Assembly (NCBI RefSeq): GCF_007860125.1
Contig: NZ_SJPW01000001.1
Location: forward strand, 682,001-746,000
DNA: 64,000 nucleotides
Origin: Rubripirellula tenax
Lineage (GTDB): Bacteria; Planctomycetota; Planctomycetia; Pirellulales; Pirellulaceae
Direction: 5' to 3'
Translations under genes and position numbers: made by a program
In this document: positions 34,888 to 43,256 of the stretch, piece after piece
Numbering within the stretch: position 1 is the stretch's first letter
Layout: every line of letters begins with the position of its first letter
Notes under the pieces: generated by a model
Seen by the model: the letters and a program-made list of their open reading frames with translations, nothing else
Told to the model about the DNA's origin: nothing
Databases searched by the model: none

Positions 34888-35766
34888 ATGCACTGTGTCC
34901 TTATCGCCGATCTCGCCGCACTCGTGTCCCAGCATGGTCCGTCGATCATTTATGGACACGATGCGATCCCGCCTGAAGCGATGACCCAATACTGGACGAC
35001 ATCACGGACGCGGTTCGAGCTGTGGCATCAAACGGTTGCTCGATATCGCAAGGTCGAGGTCACTGGCGATTTTGCTGCGCTTCGGCGTTGGTGGCGTGAC
35101 CACATCGTCGTGGTCGAAGAAGTGCTTGTTACCGAAATGCTGACCCGCGTGATCGCCGCCCTGGCGGCTGGTCTGGACCGCGAACACGACACCGACGAGA
35201 TTTCGCCGATCACGCACGCCGTTTTTCTGACCCACTTGGAAGCCCGTAATCGGATCCAGCAACTGATGTTGTACGGTCGCGGCAGCAGTGTCCACGACAC
35301 CGTCCGGCTGAACCGACTTCGCCAAGGCGTCGAACGTTGGACCGACGCGATGATCGGACGGTTGTCTTCGGAATCGCCCAAGACCGTTCGCTACGCCTTC
35401 GACCCGAAACGGGCCCGCGAGTATGCCGAAGAAGCGCGCAGTTGCGGGAACCGCTCGATTCGAAACACATCATCTTGGTTGATGAACGCCGCGATGCACG
35501 ACACGCTTCGGCGACGAACATCGCCGTCGGCCGCGCTACCCGAAGCGAATCAGGCCGTCGTTCGAAGCGTGATGCTGATGTTGCGACCGGATCGGTTCGA
35601 CAGCATCGGCACACTCAAGTCGCTGTGGTTGCATCGATTGCAAACCAATGCCGACCGAGCCGACCGCGTGCTGGACGAACTGGACGGGCCCGACATCGAT
35701 GACGCCCCGACCGCAGACGCTATCGAAATGGCAAACGACAAATACTTCGAACGTTGGTACATGTGA
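34888..35766 (+). CDS. Hypothetical protein of unknown function
   Basis: A 292-residue, mostly helical, cytoplasmic protein rich in Arg, Asp and Ala. The ATG at 34888 fits a transcript starting at the sigma-54-like site; a TTG at 34843 would overlap the predicted transcription start. Features include 'DFAALRRWWRDHIVVVEEVL', 'LTHLEARNRIQQLMLYGRG', and a C-terminal helix ending in 'FERWYM'. No family, catalytic motif or membrane segment is recognised. The next gene is convergent, 17 bases away. Confidence 0.6.
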   Translation: MHCVLIADLAALVSQHGPSIIYGHDAIPPEAMTQYWTTSRTRFELWHQTVARYRKVEVTGDFAALRRWWRDHIVVVEEVLVTEMLTRVIAALAAGLDREHDTDEISPITHAVFLTHLEARNRIQQLMLYGRGSSVHDTVRLNRLRQGVERWTDAMIGRLSSESPKTVRYAFDPKRAREYAEEARSCGNRSIRNTSSWLMNAAMHDTLRRRTSPSAALPEANQAVVRSVMLMLRPDRFDSIGTLKSLWLHRLQTNADRADRVLDELDGPDIDDAPTADAIEMANDKYFERWYM

Positions 35767-35782
35767 GCGACGTTTGATTCGA

Positions 35783-36769
35783 TCACTTCAACTTGACGCG
35801 ACAAACGTACGAGTCAGCGGTGATGTAGAGCGTCTTTTCGTCTTTGCCGAACGTGCAATTGCTGGTCCGTTGGCCGGTGATCATTCGGCCCAGCAGCTTG
35901 CCGTCCATCGTCATCACGAAGATGCCGCCCGGGCCGCTGGCGAAGATCGTTCCGCTGGAATGAACCGCCAAACCGTCGGGTAAACCTTGCGATTGCTTCA
36001 TCGCGTCGGAGGCATCGGCAATCTGCGTTCCATCACCAAGCGTCTTGTCTTGCTTGATCGGAAACGTCATCCAGATCGGCTTATCGGGATCGCTTTGGGC
36101 GACGACAAGGGTTTTTTCATCCGGCGACAACCCGATCCCATTGGGCCGAGTCAATTGTTTGGTCAGAAGCGTCAGGTTGCCGTCGGCTGCTAATCGATAG
36201 ACGCCGCAAAAATCAAGTTCGCGACGCGGATCGCTAGCCCGTTCGGGCAAACCGTAAATCGGATCGGTAAAGTAAATGTCGCCGGCCGAATCGATCACCA
36301 AGTCATTGGGGCTGTTCAAACGACGGCCCTGGTATTGATCGACGAGCGTTCGTTTGCCGCCGCCACGCGTCAGGACAGAAATTCGGCGGTCGCCGTGTTC
36401 GCAAGCCGTCAATCGCCCCAATCGGTCGAGGGCTAGTCCGTTGCTGCCCGGTTCCAATCCGTAGTAGCTCACTCCGGTGTAACCACTTGGTTGCATGAAC
36501 AGATGGATGCCATCACGCTGGGACCACTGGAAGATACTGTTGCGAGGGATGTCCGAGAACAGCAAGTAGCCGCCTTGTTTGTCGTCGACCCACACGGGCC
36601 CTTCGCACCAAGTGAAACCGGCGGCCAGGACTTCGATCTTGGCATCTTCACTGACCCATTGGTCCAGCGCCGGGTCCAGTCGTTCGATTCGGCCGAGCGT
36701 CTCGGGGGTTTGAGCCGACGCGGCACTGGCGAATGAAAAAAGAAAGACGAAGACGAAAGCGGTGCGCAT
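35783..36769 (-). CDS. SMP-30/gluconolactonase-family protein, secreted
   Basis: A 328-residue protein from the ATG at 36769, with a signal peptide 'MRTAFVFVFLFSFASAASAQ'. It is a six-bladed propeller of the SMP-30/gluconolactonase/LRE group: 'WCEGPVWVDDKQGGYLLFSD' (metal-binding Glu), 'EPGSNGLALDRLGRLTACEH' (Asn), 'LNSPNDLVIDSAGDIYFTDP' (Asn), 'TRPNGIGLSPDEKTLVV' and 'GLPDGLAVHSSGTIFA' (Asp). The four usual metal ligands seem to be present. It would hydrolyse a sugar lactone in the periplasm; substrate unknown. It stands alone, convergent with the unknown gene at 34888. Confidence 0.88.
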   Translation of the reverse strand: MRTAFVFVFLFSFASAASAQTPETLGRIERLDPALDQWVSEDAKIEVLAAGFTWCEGPVWVDDKQGGYLLFSDIPRNSIFQWSQRDGIHLFMQPSGYTGVSYYGLEPGSNGLALDRLGRLTACEHGDRRISVLTRGGGKRTLVDQYQGRRLNSPNDLVIDSAGDIYFTDPIYGLPERASDPRRELDFCGVYRLAADGNLTLLTKQLTRPNGIGLSPDEKTLVVAQSDPDKPIWMTFPIKQDKTLGDGTQIADASDAMKQSQGLPDGLAVHSSGTIFASGPGGIFVMTMDGKLLGRMITGQRTSNCTFGKDEKTLYITADSYVCRVKLK

Positions 36770-36908
36770 GGCAAGCGTTTCCACAACGAGAAAACGAGTC
36801 GGACATATCGGAGGCCAGATTGTACTTGCTGGCAGACGCAAAAGGCAAAACGGGCCCCGCGATGTCCATCAACGGCAGACCGACGAGCGTCTTGATCGGG
36901 CGGTGACC

Positions 36909-36930
36909 TAGCAGCCTGTTGAAAAAGGGT
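36909..36930. repeat. Palindromic repeat, family A copy 2 (half element)
   Basis: 'tagcagcctgttgaaaaagg' matches the left arm of the 31723 element, but the centre and right arm are missing. It lies directly against the stop codon (36932-36934) of a minus-strand gene. Confidence 0.65.
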
Positions 36931-36931
36931 G

Positions 36932-37234
36932 CTAAAGGTGCGTCGGCAAGAACCGCTTTTGCTCGTCGCTTTCCATTGGCAACGGCGGATCGATCCACGC
37001 GATCGGTTGGCCGGACGCCAAGCCGTCACGAACACGCTGTTTGAATTCGGGCACAATCTTGGCCAGCGCGTCACGTTCGGTCGACGCGACTACGGAGATG
37101 CCGTCCAGATTGGCAACACGTGCGACGACGCCACCGTTCACATCGCGTTTGACGTAAACGATACAGCCGAACGAAGGGACCTCCGCCGTCGGCTTGTCGG
37201 ACGATGGGTCAATGGGAAGTGAGGGATTCGACAT
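36932..37234 (-). CDS. Small conserved hypothetical protein
   Basis: A 100-residue protein. The central part 'FGCIVYVKRDVNGGVVARVA' with 'ASTERDALAKIVPEFKQRV' looks like a small alpha/beta domain reminiscent of HicB-like partial RNase H folds, which I mention only as an alternative because no HicA partner is near. It starts six bases beyond the end of the Ser/Thr kinase gene on the same strand, so it is probably co-transcribed with the kinase. Confidence 0.6.
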   Translation of the reverse strand: MSNPSLPIDPSSDKPTAEVPSFGCIVYVKRDVNGGVVARVANLDGISVVASTERDALAKIVPEFKQRVRDGLASGQPIAWIDPPLPMESDEQKRFLPTHL

Positions 37235-37240
37235 CGCCAG

Positions 37241-39136
37241 TCATGGGGTAGCGGAGGAAGGTTTGGTAGTTGTCGCGAGACCGAGTCGGTTCGCTTGAAC
37301 GTCAGCAAAATGAATCGTTGGCTCGTCAGGCGAGTTCCCTCGCACGACCAATCGCAGATCGCCGGCATCCGTTTCATTTCCGTCAATCGGCAGCCAGCCA
37401 ACGAAGACCTGCTCGAAAAAGACATACCATTCGGCGCCTTGACGCTCGATGTGGACGACGTGAAACCGATCCAAGATCGACAAAGGCGCGGGTTCTTGGT
37501 GCTGGACGTTCAAGTCGCCGAAATCGCCCTGCTTTGTACCCAACTGGATCAAATCCGATTGCACACGCAGCGTCGACCGGACGGCGTCGTTGTCGCCTGC
37601 GTCGAAACCGAAATCGACTTCCGCGACGGCTGCTTCATCGGACAGGTAGACCAGCAGTGTGATCCGTTGATGCGGCCAGTCGGGTAACCGGCGTGTGATC
37701 GCGCCTTGTCGAGCCAAGCACGCGATGCTGGTCGAATCGTCAGGTGCCGGGACGACATTCCAAGCGCCGACCATCGAACCGCCGACGTCCCATCCCGCCA
37801 AGGTGATTCCGTCAAAAAGAGTCTCCAGAGCTTCCGTACGAGTGAACTGGCGCACCCCCGGTGCATTGGGGCGCAACGCAAACGCGGCAAACGCCACCAA
37901 CGATCCTCCGACTGCGACGGCGGCGATCGAACCGTAGATCCATCGACGACGGTGAATCTGGACCGATGTTTGACCACGAACAGGTTGAACCGATGAATCG
38001 AAGGGCTGCGTCACCGCCAAATTCTTGGGTGTCGGATCCGAGGTCACACTCGGATCAAAGGTCATCGTTTCCGCCATTGAATCGACGTTGTGTGGCGTTG
38101 GCGATAGCTGAAGGGCGTCGATACGATCGATTAGATTGCGATAACTCGCCGGCCGGTCATCAGGCGATGGCGCGATCATCGATCGCAGCAGTTCGGCTTG
38201 GCCATTGGGCAAATCGCGCAGCAGCGGATCGCCGTCCGGCAAACCGGACTTCTTGAGCGCCGCCAACCGAACCAGACTCTTTACCGCAAACGGCATTTGG
38301 CCACTCAACAAGTGCAGCGCCGTGATGCCGAGCGAGTAGATGTCGCTACGAAAATCGATCGTGCCATTGTCAAACTGCTCGGGCGACATGTAAGCCGGAC
38401 TGCCCACCAATGCATTGTCCGTAGTGATGCGGGCTTGATCGAAACCCGTATCCGACAGGATCGCCAACCCGAAGTCCGTGATCTTCAATTGGTCCACGCC
38501 CGCCGGCAGCGACGAACCTTCGGGCGGCGACGTCACAATCAGATTGGCTGGTTTGATATCGCGATGAATGACGCCGTGCGTTTGCGCGTGCGACAATCCG
38601 GCCGCGGCTTGGCGAACAAAGTTCCACGCAATGACGGGCGACAACCGCTGGCCGCCACGAACCAATTGGTCACACGGTTGCCCTTTGATGAATTCCATCA
38701 CCAGAAAGTAGCGACCGTTGTGCTGGCCGTAGTTCCAAGCCTGGACGATCCCGGGGTGTTGCAAACGAGCCACCGCCATCGCCTCGCGTTCAAACCGCTG
38801 GGCGACGTGGGCTCCGGTCATGCTGGAAAGCAAGATCGTCTTGATCGCAACGATTCGATCCAAATCCAATTGCCGCGCCCGATAGACCACGCCCATTCCG
38901 CCGCGGCCCAGAACTTCAAGCAACTCGTATCCCGGCACCGTATCGGTCGGATGCAACAACGATTCGGCGATGTCGACCAAGTCCGGCGTCATCCAACCAC
39001 GACGCACGACCAAGGATTCGATCGACATACCACCACTGGATGCTTCGGCCAACGCTTCCCGCGCGACGTCGGCGGTCAAGAATTTTAGCGCAACGCATTG
39101 ATTGACAAAGCGATCGTTGAAGGCGGCGTCACTCAA
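37241..39136 (-). CDS. Transmembrane serine/threonine protein kinase with DUF1080-like extracytoplasmic domain
   Basis: A 631-residue kinase. After a ~65-residue N-terminal helical domain the Hanks kinase domain runs about 70-330: glycine loop GRGGMG (77-82), Lys99 ('VAIKTI'), catalytic loop 'IHRDIKPANL', 'ITDFGLA' and 'GSPAYMSPEQF'. A transmembrane helix near residue 400 ('GSIAAVAVGGSLVAFAAFAL') follows a Ser/Thr/Pro juxtamembrane linker. Outside the membrane is a ~200-residue beta domain starting 'LETLFDGITLAGWDVGG', the entry motif of the DUF1080/concanavalin-like sugar-binding fold. This would be the sensor. Its start overlaps the stop of the thioredoxin-fold lipoprotein (ATGA), and a small gene follows after six bases. 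Confidence 0.9.
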   Translation of the reverse strand: MSDAAFNDRFVNQCVALKFLTADVAREALAEASSGGMSIESLVVRRGWMTPDLVDIAESLLHPTDTVPGYELLEVLGRGGMGVVYRARQLDLDRIVAIKTILLSSMTGAHVAQRFEREAMAVARLQHPGIVQAWNYGQHNGRYFLVMEFIKGQPCDQLVRGGQRLSPVIAWNFVRQAAAGLSHAQTHGVIHRDIKPANLIVTSPPEGSSLPAGVDQLKITDFGLAILSDTGFDQARITTDNALVGSPAYMSPEQFDNGTIDFRSDIYSLGITALHLLSGQMPFAVKSLVRLAALKKSGLPDGDPLLRDLPNGQAELLRSMIAPSPDDRPASYRNLIDRIDALQLSPTPHNVDSMAETMTFDPSVTSDPTPKNLAVTQPFDSSVQPVRGQTSVQIHRRRWIYGSIAAVAVGGSLVAFAAFALRPNAPGVRQFTRTEALETLFDGITLAGWDVGGSMVGAWNVVPAPDDSTSIACLARQGAITRRLPDWPHQRITLLVYLSDEAAVAEVDFGFDAGDNDAVRSTLRVQSDLIQLGTKQGDFGDLNVQHQEPAPLSILDRFHVVHIERQGAEWYVFFEQVFVGWLPIDGNETDAGDLRLVVRGNSPDEPTIHFADVQANRLGLATTTKPSSATP

Positions 39137-39735
39137 TCACTCATCCGCTCTAGTTGCTTTAAAATGGCGTCGACCGATGGTCGATCGGCGATCGATTGAC
39201 CGACGTAAGCAAATCGAACTCTCCCTTGGCGATCGACGATGTAGGTAGCCGGCTTGGCCAATTCGTCTCGAATGCCCAATTGGTCAACGGATTGTAAATC
39301 GATGTCTAAGAAAATCGGAAAGGGGATCGATTCGTTTTCGACGGGACCGCCCGTGATCTTCTTGCGAAGCTCTTCCACCAACTTCACATCGCCGTCGGTC
39401 TCGGTGGGAAAAACGACAACCAGTTCGGCGTCATACTGTTCCAGTTCGTCGAACCGACGCGCCCATTTCGACGTCTGCGACGCACAATACAAACAGATCG
39501 CACCGGTCCATCCTCGAGTCACGACCAGGACGGTGTACTTGCGTTTCATCCCTTCGACTAGCTTGACCGGTCGACCGTCGGTGCCCGTGAAAGCAAGTTC
39601 CGAGAAGTCCTCGATCGGTTGCGTTTGCGATTGCACCACATCCGAGAAGGTGATTCCATCGTTGACTGCCGGGCGGCAACCCGAAAAAACCACACAGGCG
39701 ACCATGAACAGCAAACCGAGCCGCGTTGATGACAT
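39133..39735 (-). CDS. Thioredoxin-fold (AhpC/TSA-like) lipoprotein
   Basis: A 200-residue protein from the ATG at 39735 with a lipoprotein signal 'LGLLFMVACVVFSGC', so the cysteine at about residue 20 is lipidated. The fold is peroxiredoxin-like: 'FTGTDGRPVKLVEGMKRKYT', then 'RGWTGAICLYCASQTSKW' with a CLYC redox motif, 'IPFPIFLDIDLQSVDQLGI' and 'PATYIVDRQGRVRFAYVG'. It would act as a thiol reductase or peroxidase on the outer side of the membrane. Translation is coupled (ATGA) to the Ser/Thr kinase, which suggests that redox state and kinase signalling are linked; this is inference. Confidence 0.82.
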   Translation of the reverse strand: MSSTRLGLLFMVACVVFSGCRPAVNDGITFSDVVQSQTQPIEDFSELAFTGTDGRPVKLVEGMKRKYTVLVVTRGWTGAICLYCASQTSKWARRFDELEQYDAELVVVFPTETDGDVKLVEELRKKITGGPVENESIPFPIFLDIDLQSVDQLGIRDELAKPATYIVDRQGRVRFAYVGQSIADRPSVDAILKQLERMSD

Positions 39736-39837
39736 CGGTTCTTTTGAGAGGCAATCAGATCGCGACAAGGCATCCACCTAAAAATGGCGTGATCGTCGGT
39801 TTCGCGAGTTCGCGAAACCAACGCGTGGGCCGCCATC

Positions 39838-40893
39838 TTACGCTTTCGACCGAGACTTTGCCGCCTGGGCTTTGCGAATGTGTCGCGGTTGGATGATATC
39901 GGTTGCCAGGCCCAACACGCCGAACAAGCGAATCGTGTAATAGTTGATGTCGATTTCCCACCAACGATGCTGGACCGACGCGCTGGCTGGGTCAGCGTGG
40001 TGGTTGTTGTGCCAGCCCTCGCCAGCGGTCAACAAGGTCACAAACCAGTTGTTGCGGCTGTCGTCGGTCGTCTCGTAATTTCGGTAGCCGAACACGTGCG
40101 TCAACGAATTGACGGCCCAAGTGATGTGCCAAACCCAAACCGTTCGGACAACCACACCCCACAAAAACACGCTCGCCGCCATCCGATACGCTTCAGGCGA
40201 ATTGCCGTAAATCATCACGCACACGACGTTGGCAACGATGGCGTAAACGATCGCATGGCCGAAAAAGAAGATTCCCGCCGCGATGGGAAGCTTCTCGAGC
40301 CATCGGTAATACGGATCGGCCAACACGTCGCGAGCGTACTTTTCGTACATCGCATAAGTCGCTAGCGGCGTTCGTGTCTCGTGGACCAGCCACTGAACGT
40401 GAGACCACAAGAAACTGATCCGCGGCGAATGCGGGTCGTCTTTGTGGTCGCTATGCGAATGGTGCATTCGGTGCCAAGCAACCCAGTGCGCGGGCGTTTC
40501 CTGCGCGGTACACATGGCTAGCGTGACCAGCGTGCGTTCGAACCACTTCGGCGACTTGAAACTGCGATGCGACAACATACGGTGATAGCCGATCGGAATC
40601 GCCATCTGTCCGAAAACGACGACGCCTGCCATAAACGCGATCACACCGGCCCAGGAGAAAAAATAGGGCAGCACCGCAAGCAAAGCGATCGCGTGCAGGG
40701 CGACAAAGAAGACCAGATAGTCCCAACGGACCGCCGACATTGTATGGCCGACGGGGCTGAGTTTGTCGTCGGAAGAGGCTTCGACGGAATCGTCGATCCG
40801 CGGCGTTTCAATCAAATCCGGGGAAATCGCATCCGCGGCAATCGTCGCCCGTGCGTCCTGCGTTGGTGAAAGCGTTGCTGCCTCGGTTGCCAT
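39838..40893 (-). CDS. Membrane fatty-acid (acyl-CoA delta-9 type) desaturase
   Basis: A 351-residue enzyme from the ATG at 40893, preceded by AGGAG five bases away. The three histidine boxes that bind the di-iron centre are present: 'HRMLSH', 'HRMHHSHSDHK' and 'GWHNNHHADP', along with the spacing and four membrane helices of the delta-9 desaturase family ('YLVFFVALHAIALLAVL' and others). It introduces a cis double bond into fatty acyl chains and adjusts membrane fluidity. The first 50 residues are polar and variable. It is divergent from the KaiC-like ATPase gene, with 158 bases between the starts. Confidence 0.93.
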   Translation of the reverse strand: MATEAATLSPTQDARATIAADAISPDLIETPRIDDSVEASSDDKLSPVGHTMSAVRWDYLVFFVALHAIALLAVLPYFFSWAGVIAFMAGVVVFGQMAIPIGYHRMLSHRSFKSPKWFERTLVTLAMCTAQETPAHWVAWHRMHHSHSDHKDDPHSPRISFLWSHVQWLVHETRTPLATYAMYEKYARDVLADPYYRWLEKLPIAAGIFFFGHAIVYAIVANVVCVMIYGNSPEAYRMAASVFLWGVVVRTVWVWHITWAVNSLTHVFGYRNYETTDDSRNNWFVTLLTAGEGWHNNHHADPASASVQHRWWEIDINYYTIRLFGVLGLATDIIQPRHIRKAQAAKSRSKA

Positions 40894-41051
40894 CTCGGCT
40901 CCTAGATGATTAAAAACGATCCATGCGTGGTTGGGAGCATACCCGATCGAACGTTGTTCCTTGCAGGGGCGAAATCTGGGTTTTCGCCAAGTGCGCCAAT
41001 GTTTTGCCGACGTCGCGTTGCCCAAATGGTCCAAACCGTAAAACTTGTGTT

Positions 41052-41930
41052 ATGAACCACCGAATCAGCACCGGAAGCCCTCAACTTGATGACATGCTCG
41101 GTGGCGGATTGCTGCCGGGCACATTGACCGTCGTGATGGGTGCGACCGGGATTGGAAAGACTCAGCTTGGGATCGCGTTCGCCAGTGCCGGCAAAGACCA
41201 AGAAGGCCAGCGTGGCATCATTTTCGACTTGACGTCTCGTGGCGATTCGCAAAATCATCGCGACTATGCCAAGCGGATGTTTGACTGGGACTTGATCGAG
41301 ACTCCCATTGTTGACCGCGTCGATGCGGCGACCGTCTGGGATCCCAATCGGGCTCGAACCGACGCCATGCACGTGTTTCGCAACGTCGGGCGGCGCGTCA
41401 CCGCATCGGATATGGATGCCGACGGTTGGCGGCGATGGAAGTCGGAACAGGCTAAGAAACTGGACCAAGCGATCGCGTTTTTCTATGGCAACTTCATCCA
41501 CGGCGTCCGCCGCGCCGTGATCGACGGAATCGAACCCGCCGACCGAGCAGCCGACTCGATCCAGTACGAATTGTTCGAATACGTTTACCACCAAATCATC
41601 CGCAAAGAGCACGATTGGCTGGCCCGCGATCTGTTCCGCGTCGGATTCCGAGAAAACGCCGATCGCGTCGCCGCCGCGGCCTACGAGCACACACAATTGG
41701 GCTGTTTGCTGCTGGCGACCAGCCACGAAGTCATGCTGGACGACTTGATTTCGCGGCCGATCGAAAGCGGCGATGTCCTGTCCAACGCCAACACGATCAT
41801 TTTGATGGGAAAGACTCGCGACGGAAATCAAGTCGGTCGTGCCCTGTGTGTCGCAAAACATCGTGGAAGCCCGTGCGAGGAGTCGATTGTGCCCTACCGA
41901 ATCGAAAACAGCGGAATCTGCATCGGCTAA
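41052..41930 (+). CDS. RecA-superfamily (KaiC/RadA-like) ATPase
   Basis: A 292-residue protein from the ATG at 41052. It opens like KaiC-type ATPases: '[20 protein letters not shown]' followed by Walker A '[11 protein letters not shown]'. '[14 protein letters not shown]' is the likely Walker B strand, and '[12 protein letters not shown]' resembles the later core strand. A helical insert of about 70 residues ('[20 protein letters not shown]') interrupts the core. Only one RecA domain is present, against two in the clock protein KaiC, so a circadian role is not implied. Gene spacing to the next gene (25 bases) suggests co-transcription with the PilT ATPase. Confidence 0.8.
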   Translation: MNHRISTGSPQLDDMLGGGLLPGTLTVVMGATGIGKTQLGIAFASAGKDQEGQRGIIFDLTSRGDSQNHRDYAKRMFDWDLIETPIVDRVDAATVWDPNRARTDAMHVFRNVGRRVTASDMDADGWRRWKSEQAKKLDQAIAFFYGNFIHGVRRAVIDGIEPADRAADSIQYELFEYVYHQIIRKEHDWLARDLFRVGFRENADRVAAAAYEHTQLGCLLLATSHEVMLDDLISRPIESGDVLSNANTIILMGKTRDGNQVGRALCVAKHRGSPCEESIVPYRIENSGICIG

Positions 41931-41954
41931 CCAAAGGACTGAGGTCGAGTTAGA

Positions 41955-43205
41955 ATGGGCGGACGTCGACGCCGCTCTTCTTCTTCCCGAATAGTTCCCG
42001 ATTCCATGTCGCACAAAAAATCAGCTCCGCCGCCCGCGGTCCTCCAAGACAACTCCGCCGAGGCCGTCGCAGGACGCTTGCGGGCGAGTTTGCTGCAGGA
42101 AAAGGGAGAACTTGAGGTCGACAAGATCTTCCGGGCGCTGGTGAAGCTGGAGGGGTCCGACCTGCACCTGAAGGTCGGCCAGCCGCCGATGGTCCGCGTT
42201 CGGGGCGAACTCAAACCGCTCAATCGGCCGCTGATCGACATGGAAGAAATGGTGCGGCTGCTGTTGCCGATGATGGACGAGCGGAACTTGATCATCTTCG
42301 AACAAGAAGGCGGCGCCGACTTTTCGCACGTCATCCACGTCGATGGCGTCCGCTGGCGATTCCGCGTCAACATGCTCAAGTCGCTGGGCAACATCGGATT
42401 GGTCGCCCGCCGGATCAGCAACTTCATCCCCGACTTCAAGGGTTTGTATTTGCCACCCATCATGGAAACGCTTTGCCACTTTGACCAAGGCATGGTGTTG
42501 TTGGCCGGTGTGACGGGTTCGGGCAAATCGACGACGATCGGTTCGATGCTCAACTACATCAACAGCATCTATCGCAAACACATTTTGACGCTCGAAGATC
42601 CGATCGAGTTCATTTACACCGAAGACAAGTGTTTGATCAACCAACGCGAAATCGGCCAAGACGTGCTCGACTTCGAAGTCGGCATGAAGCACGCGGTGCG
42701 AGAAGACCCCGACATCATCCTGGTCGGTGAGCTTCGGGACGAAGAGACATTCATGACGGCGATCCACGCCGCAGAAACCGGTCACTTGGTGTTCGGAACG
42801 ATTCACGCCGCAAGTGCATCGACAACGATCGGACGGATCTTGGACTTGTTCCCCGAAGAAATGCACGGTGCGATCCGATCGGCCATCGCTTTCAATATGA
42901 AGGGTATCGTCGCGCAAAAACTGCTAAAGACGATTCGGCCCGATGTGCCTCGCGTGCCGACGTGCGAAGTCATGACGTTCTCGCCAATGATTCGCAAACT
43001 GGTCCTCGAAGGCCAGGATCACAAACTGCCCGACGCGATTCGCATCGGTGCCGAGGACGGCATGCAAGATTTTACGATGAGCTTGAAGCAGTTGATCGAC
43101 GATGAACTGATCGACCGCCCCACCGCCTTCGCCGTGGCACCTAACAAAGAGGCGCTCAAGATGGCGCTGAAGGGTATCGACGTGAAGGCGCCGGGTATTC
43201 TGTAA
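41955..43205 (+). CDS. pilT: PilT-type twitching/retraction ATPase
   Basis: A 416-residue hexameric ATPase of the type IV pilus/type II secretion superfamily. PilT-like features: 'LVKLEGSDLHLKVGQPPMVR' at the N-terminus, Walker A 'GVTGSGKSTT', Asp box 'ILTLEDPIEFIY', Walker B 'DPDIILVGELRDEETF', His box 'TGHLVFGTIHAASAS'. The AIRNLIRE-like end usual in PilT is not obvious. The given ATG has GAGG ten bases upstream; an ATG at 42006 would remove 17 basic residues and is a fair alternative. It probably powers retraction of type IV pili or assembly of pseudopilins such as the DUF1559 proteins. It precedes the defective GspE-like gene by 51 bases. Confidence 0.9.
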   Translation: MGGRRRRSSSSRIVPDSMSHKKSAPPPAVLQDNSAEAVAGRLRASLLQEKGELEVDKIFRALVKLEGSDLHLKVGQPPMVRVRGELKPLNRPLIDMEEMVRLLLPMMDERNLIIFEQEGGADFSHVIHVDGVRWRFRVNMLKSLGNIGLVARRISNFIPDFKGLYLPPIMETLCHFDQGMVLLAGVTGSGKSTTIGSMLNYINSIYRKHILTLEDPIEFIYTEDKCLINQREIGQDVLDFEVGMKHAVREDPDIILVGELRDEETFMTAIHAAETGHLVFGTIHAASASTTIGRILDLFPEEMHGAIRSAIAFNMKGIVAQKLLKTIRPDVPRVPTCEVMTFSPMIRKLVLEGQDHKLPDAIRIGAEDGMQDFTMSLKQLIDDELIDRPTAFAVAPNKEALKMALKGIDVKAPGIL

Positions 43206-43256
43206 GCGACCGAATTTTTCCTATTCACTCCCCTTCATCCGAACGATCTTGCCACG

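Noticed and set aside
36932-37234. HicB antitoxin of a toxin-antitoxin pair
   Set aside because: The resemblance is weak and there is no adjacent HicA-like toxin gene.
41052-41930. Circadian clock KaiC next to light-sensing genes
   Set aside because: Only one RecA domain, no KaiA/KaiB nearby, and the light-sensing cluster is 13 kb away.
40902-42014. 370-codon open frame on the minus strand
   Set aside because: Antisense to the KaiC-like ATPase with its clear Walker A motif.
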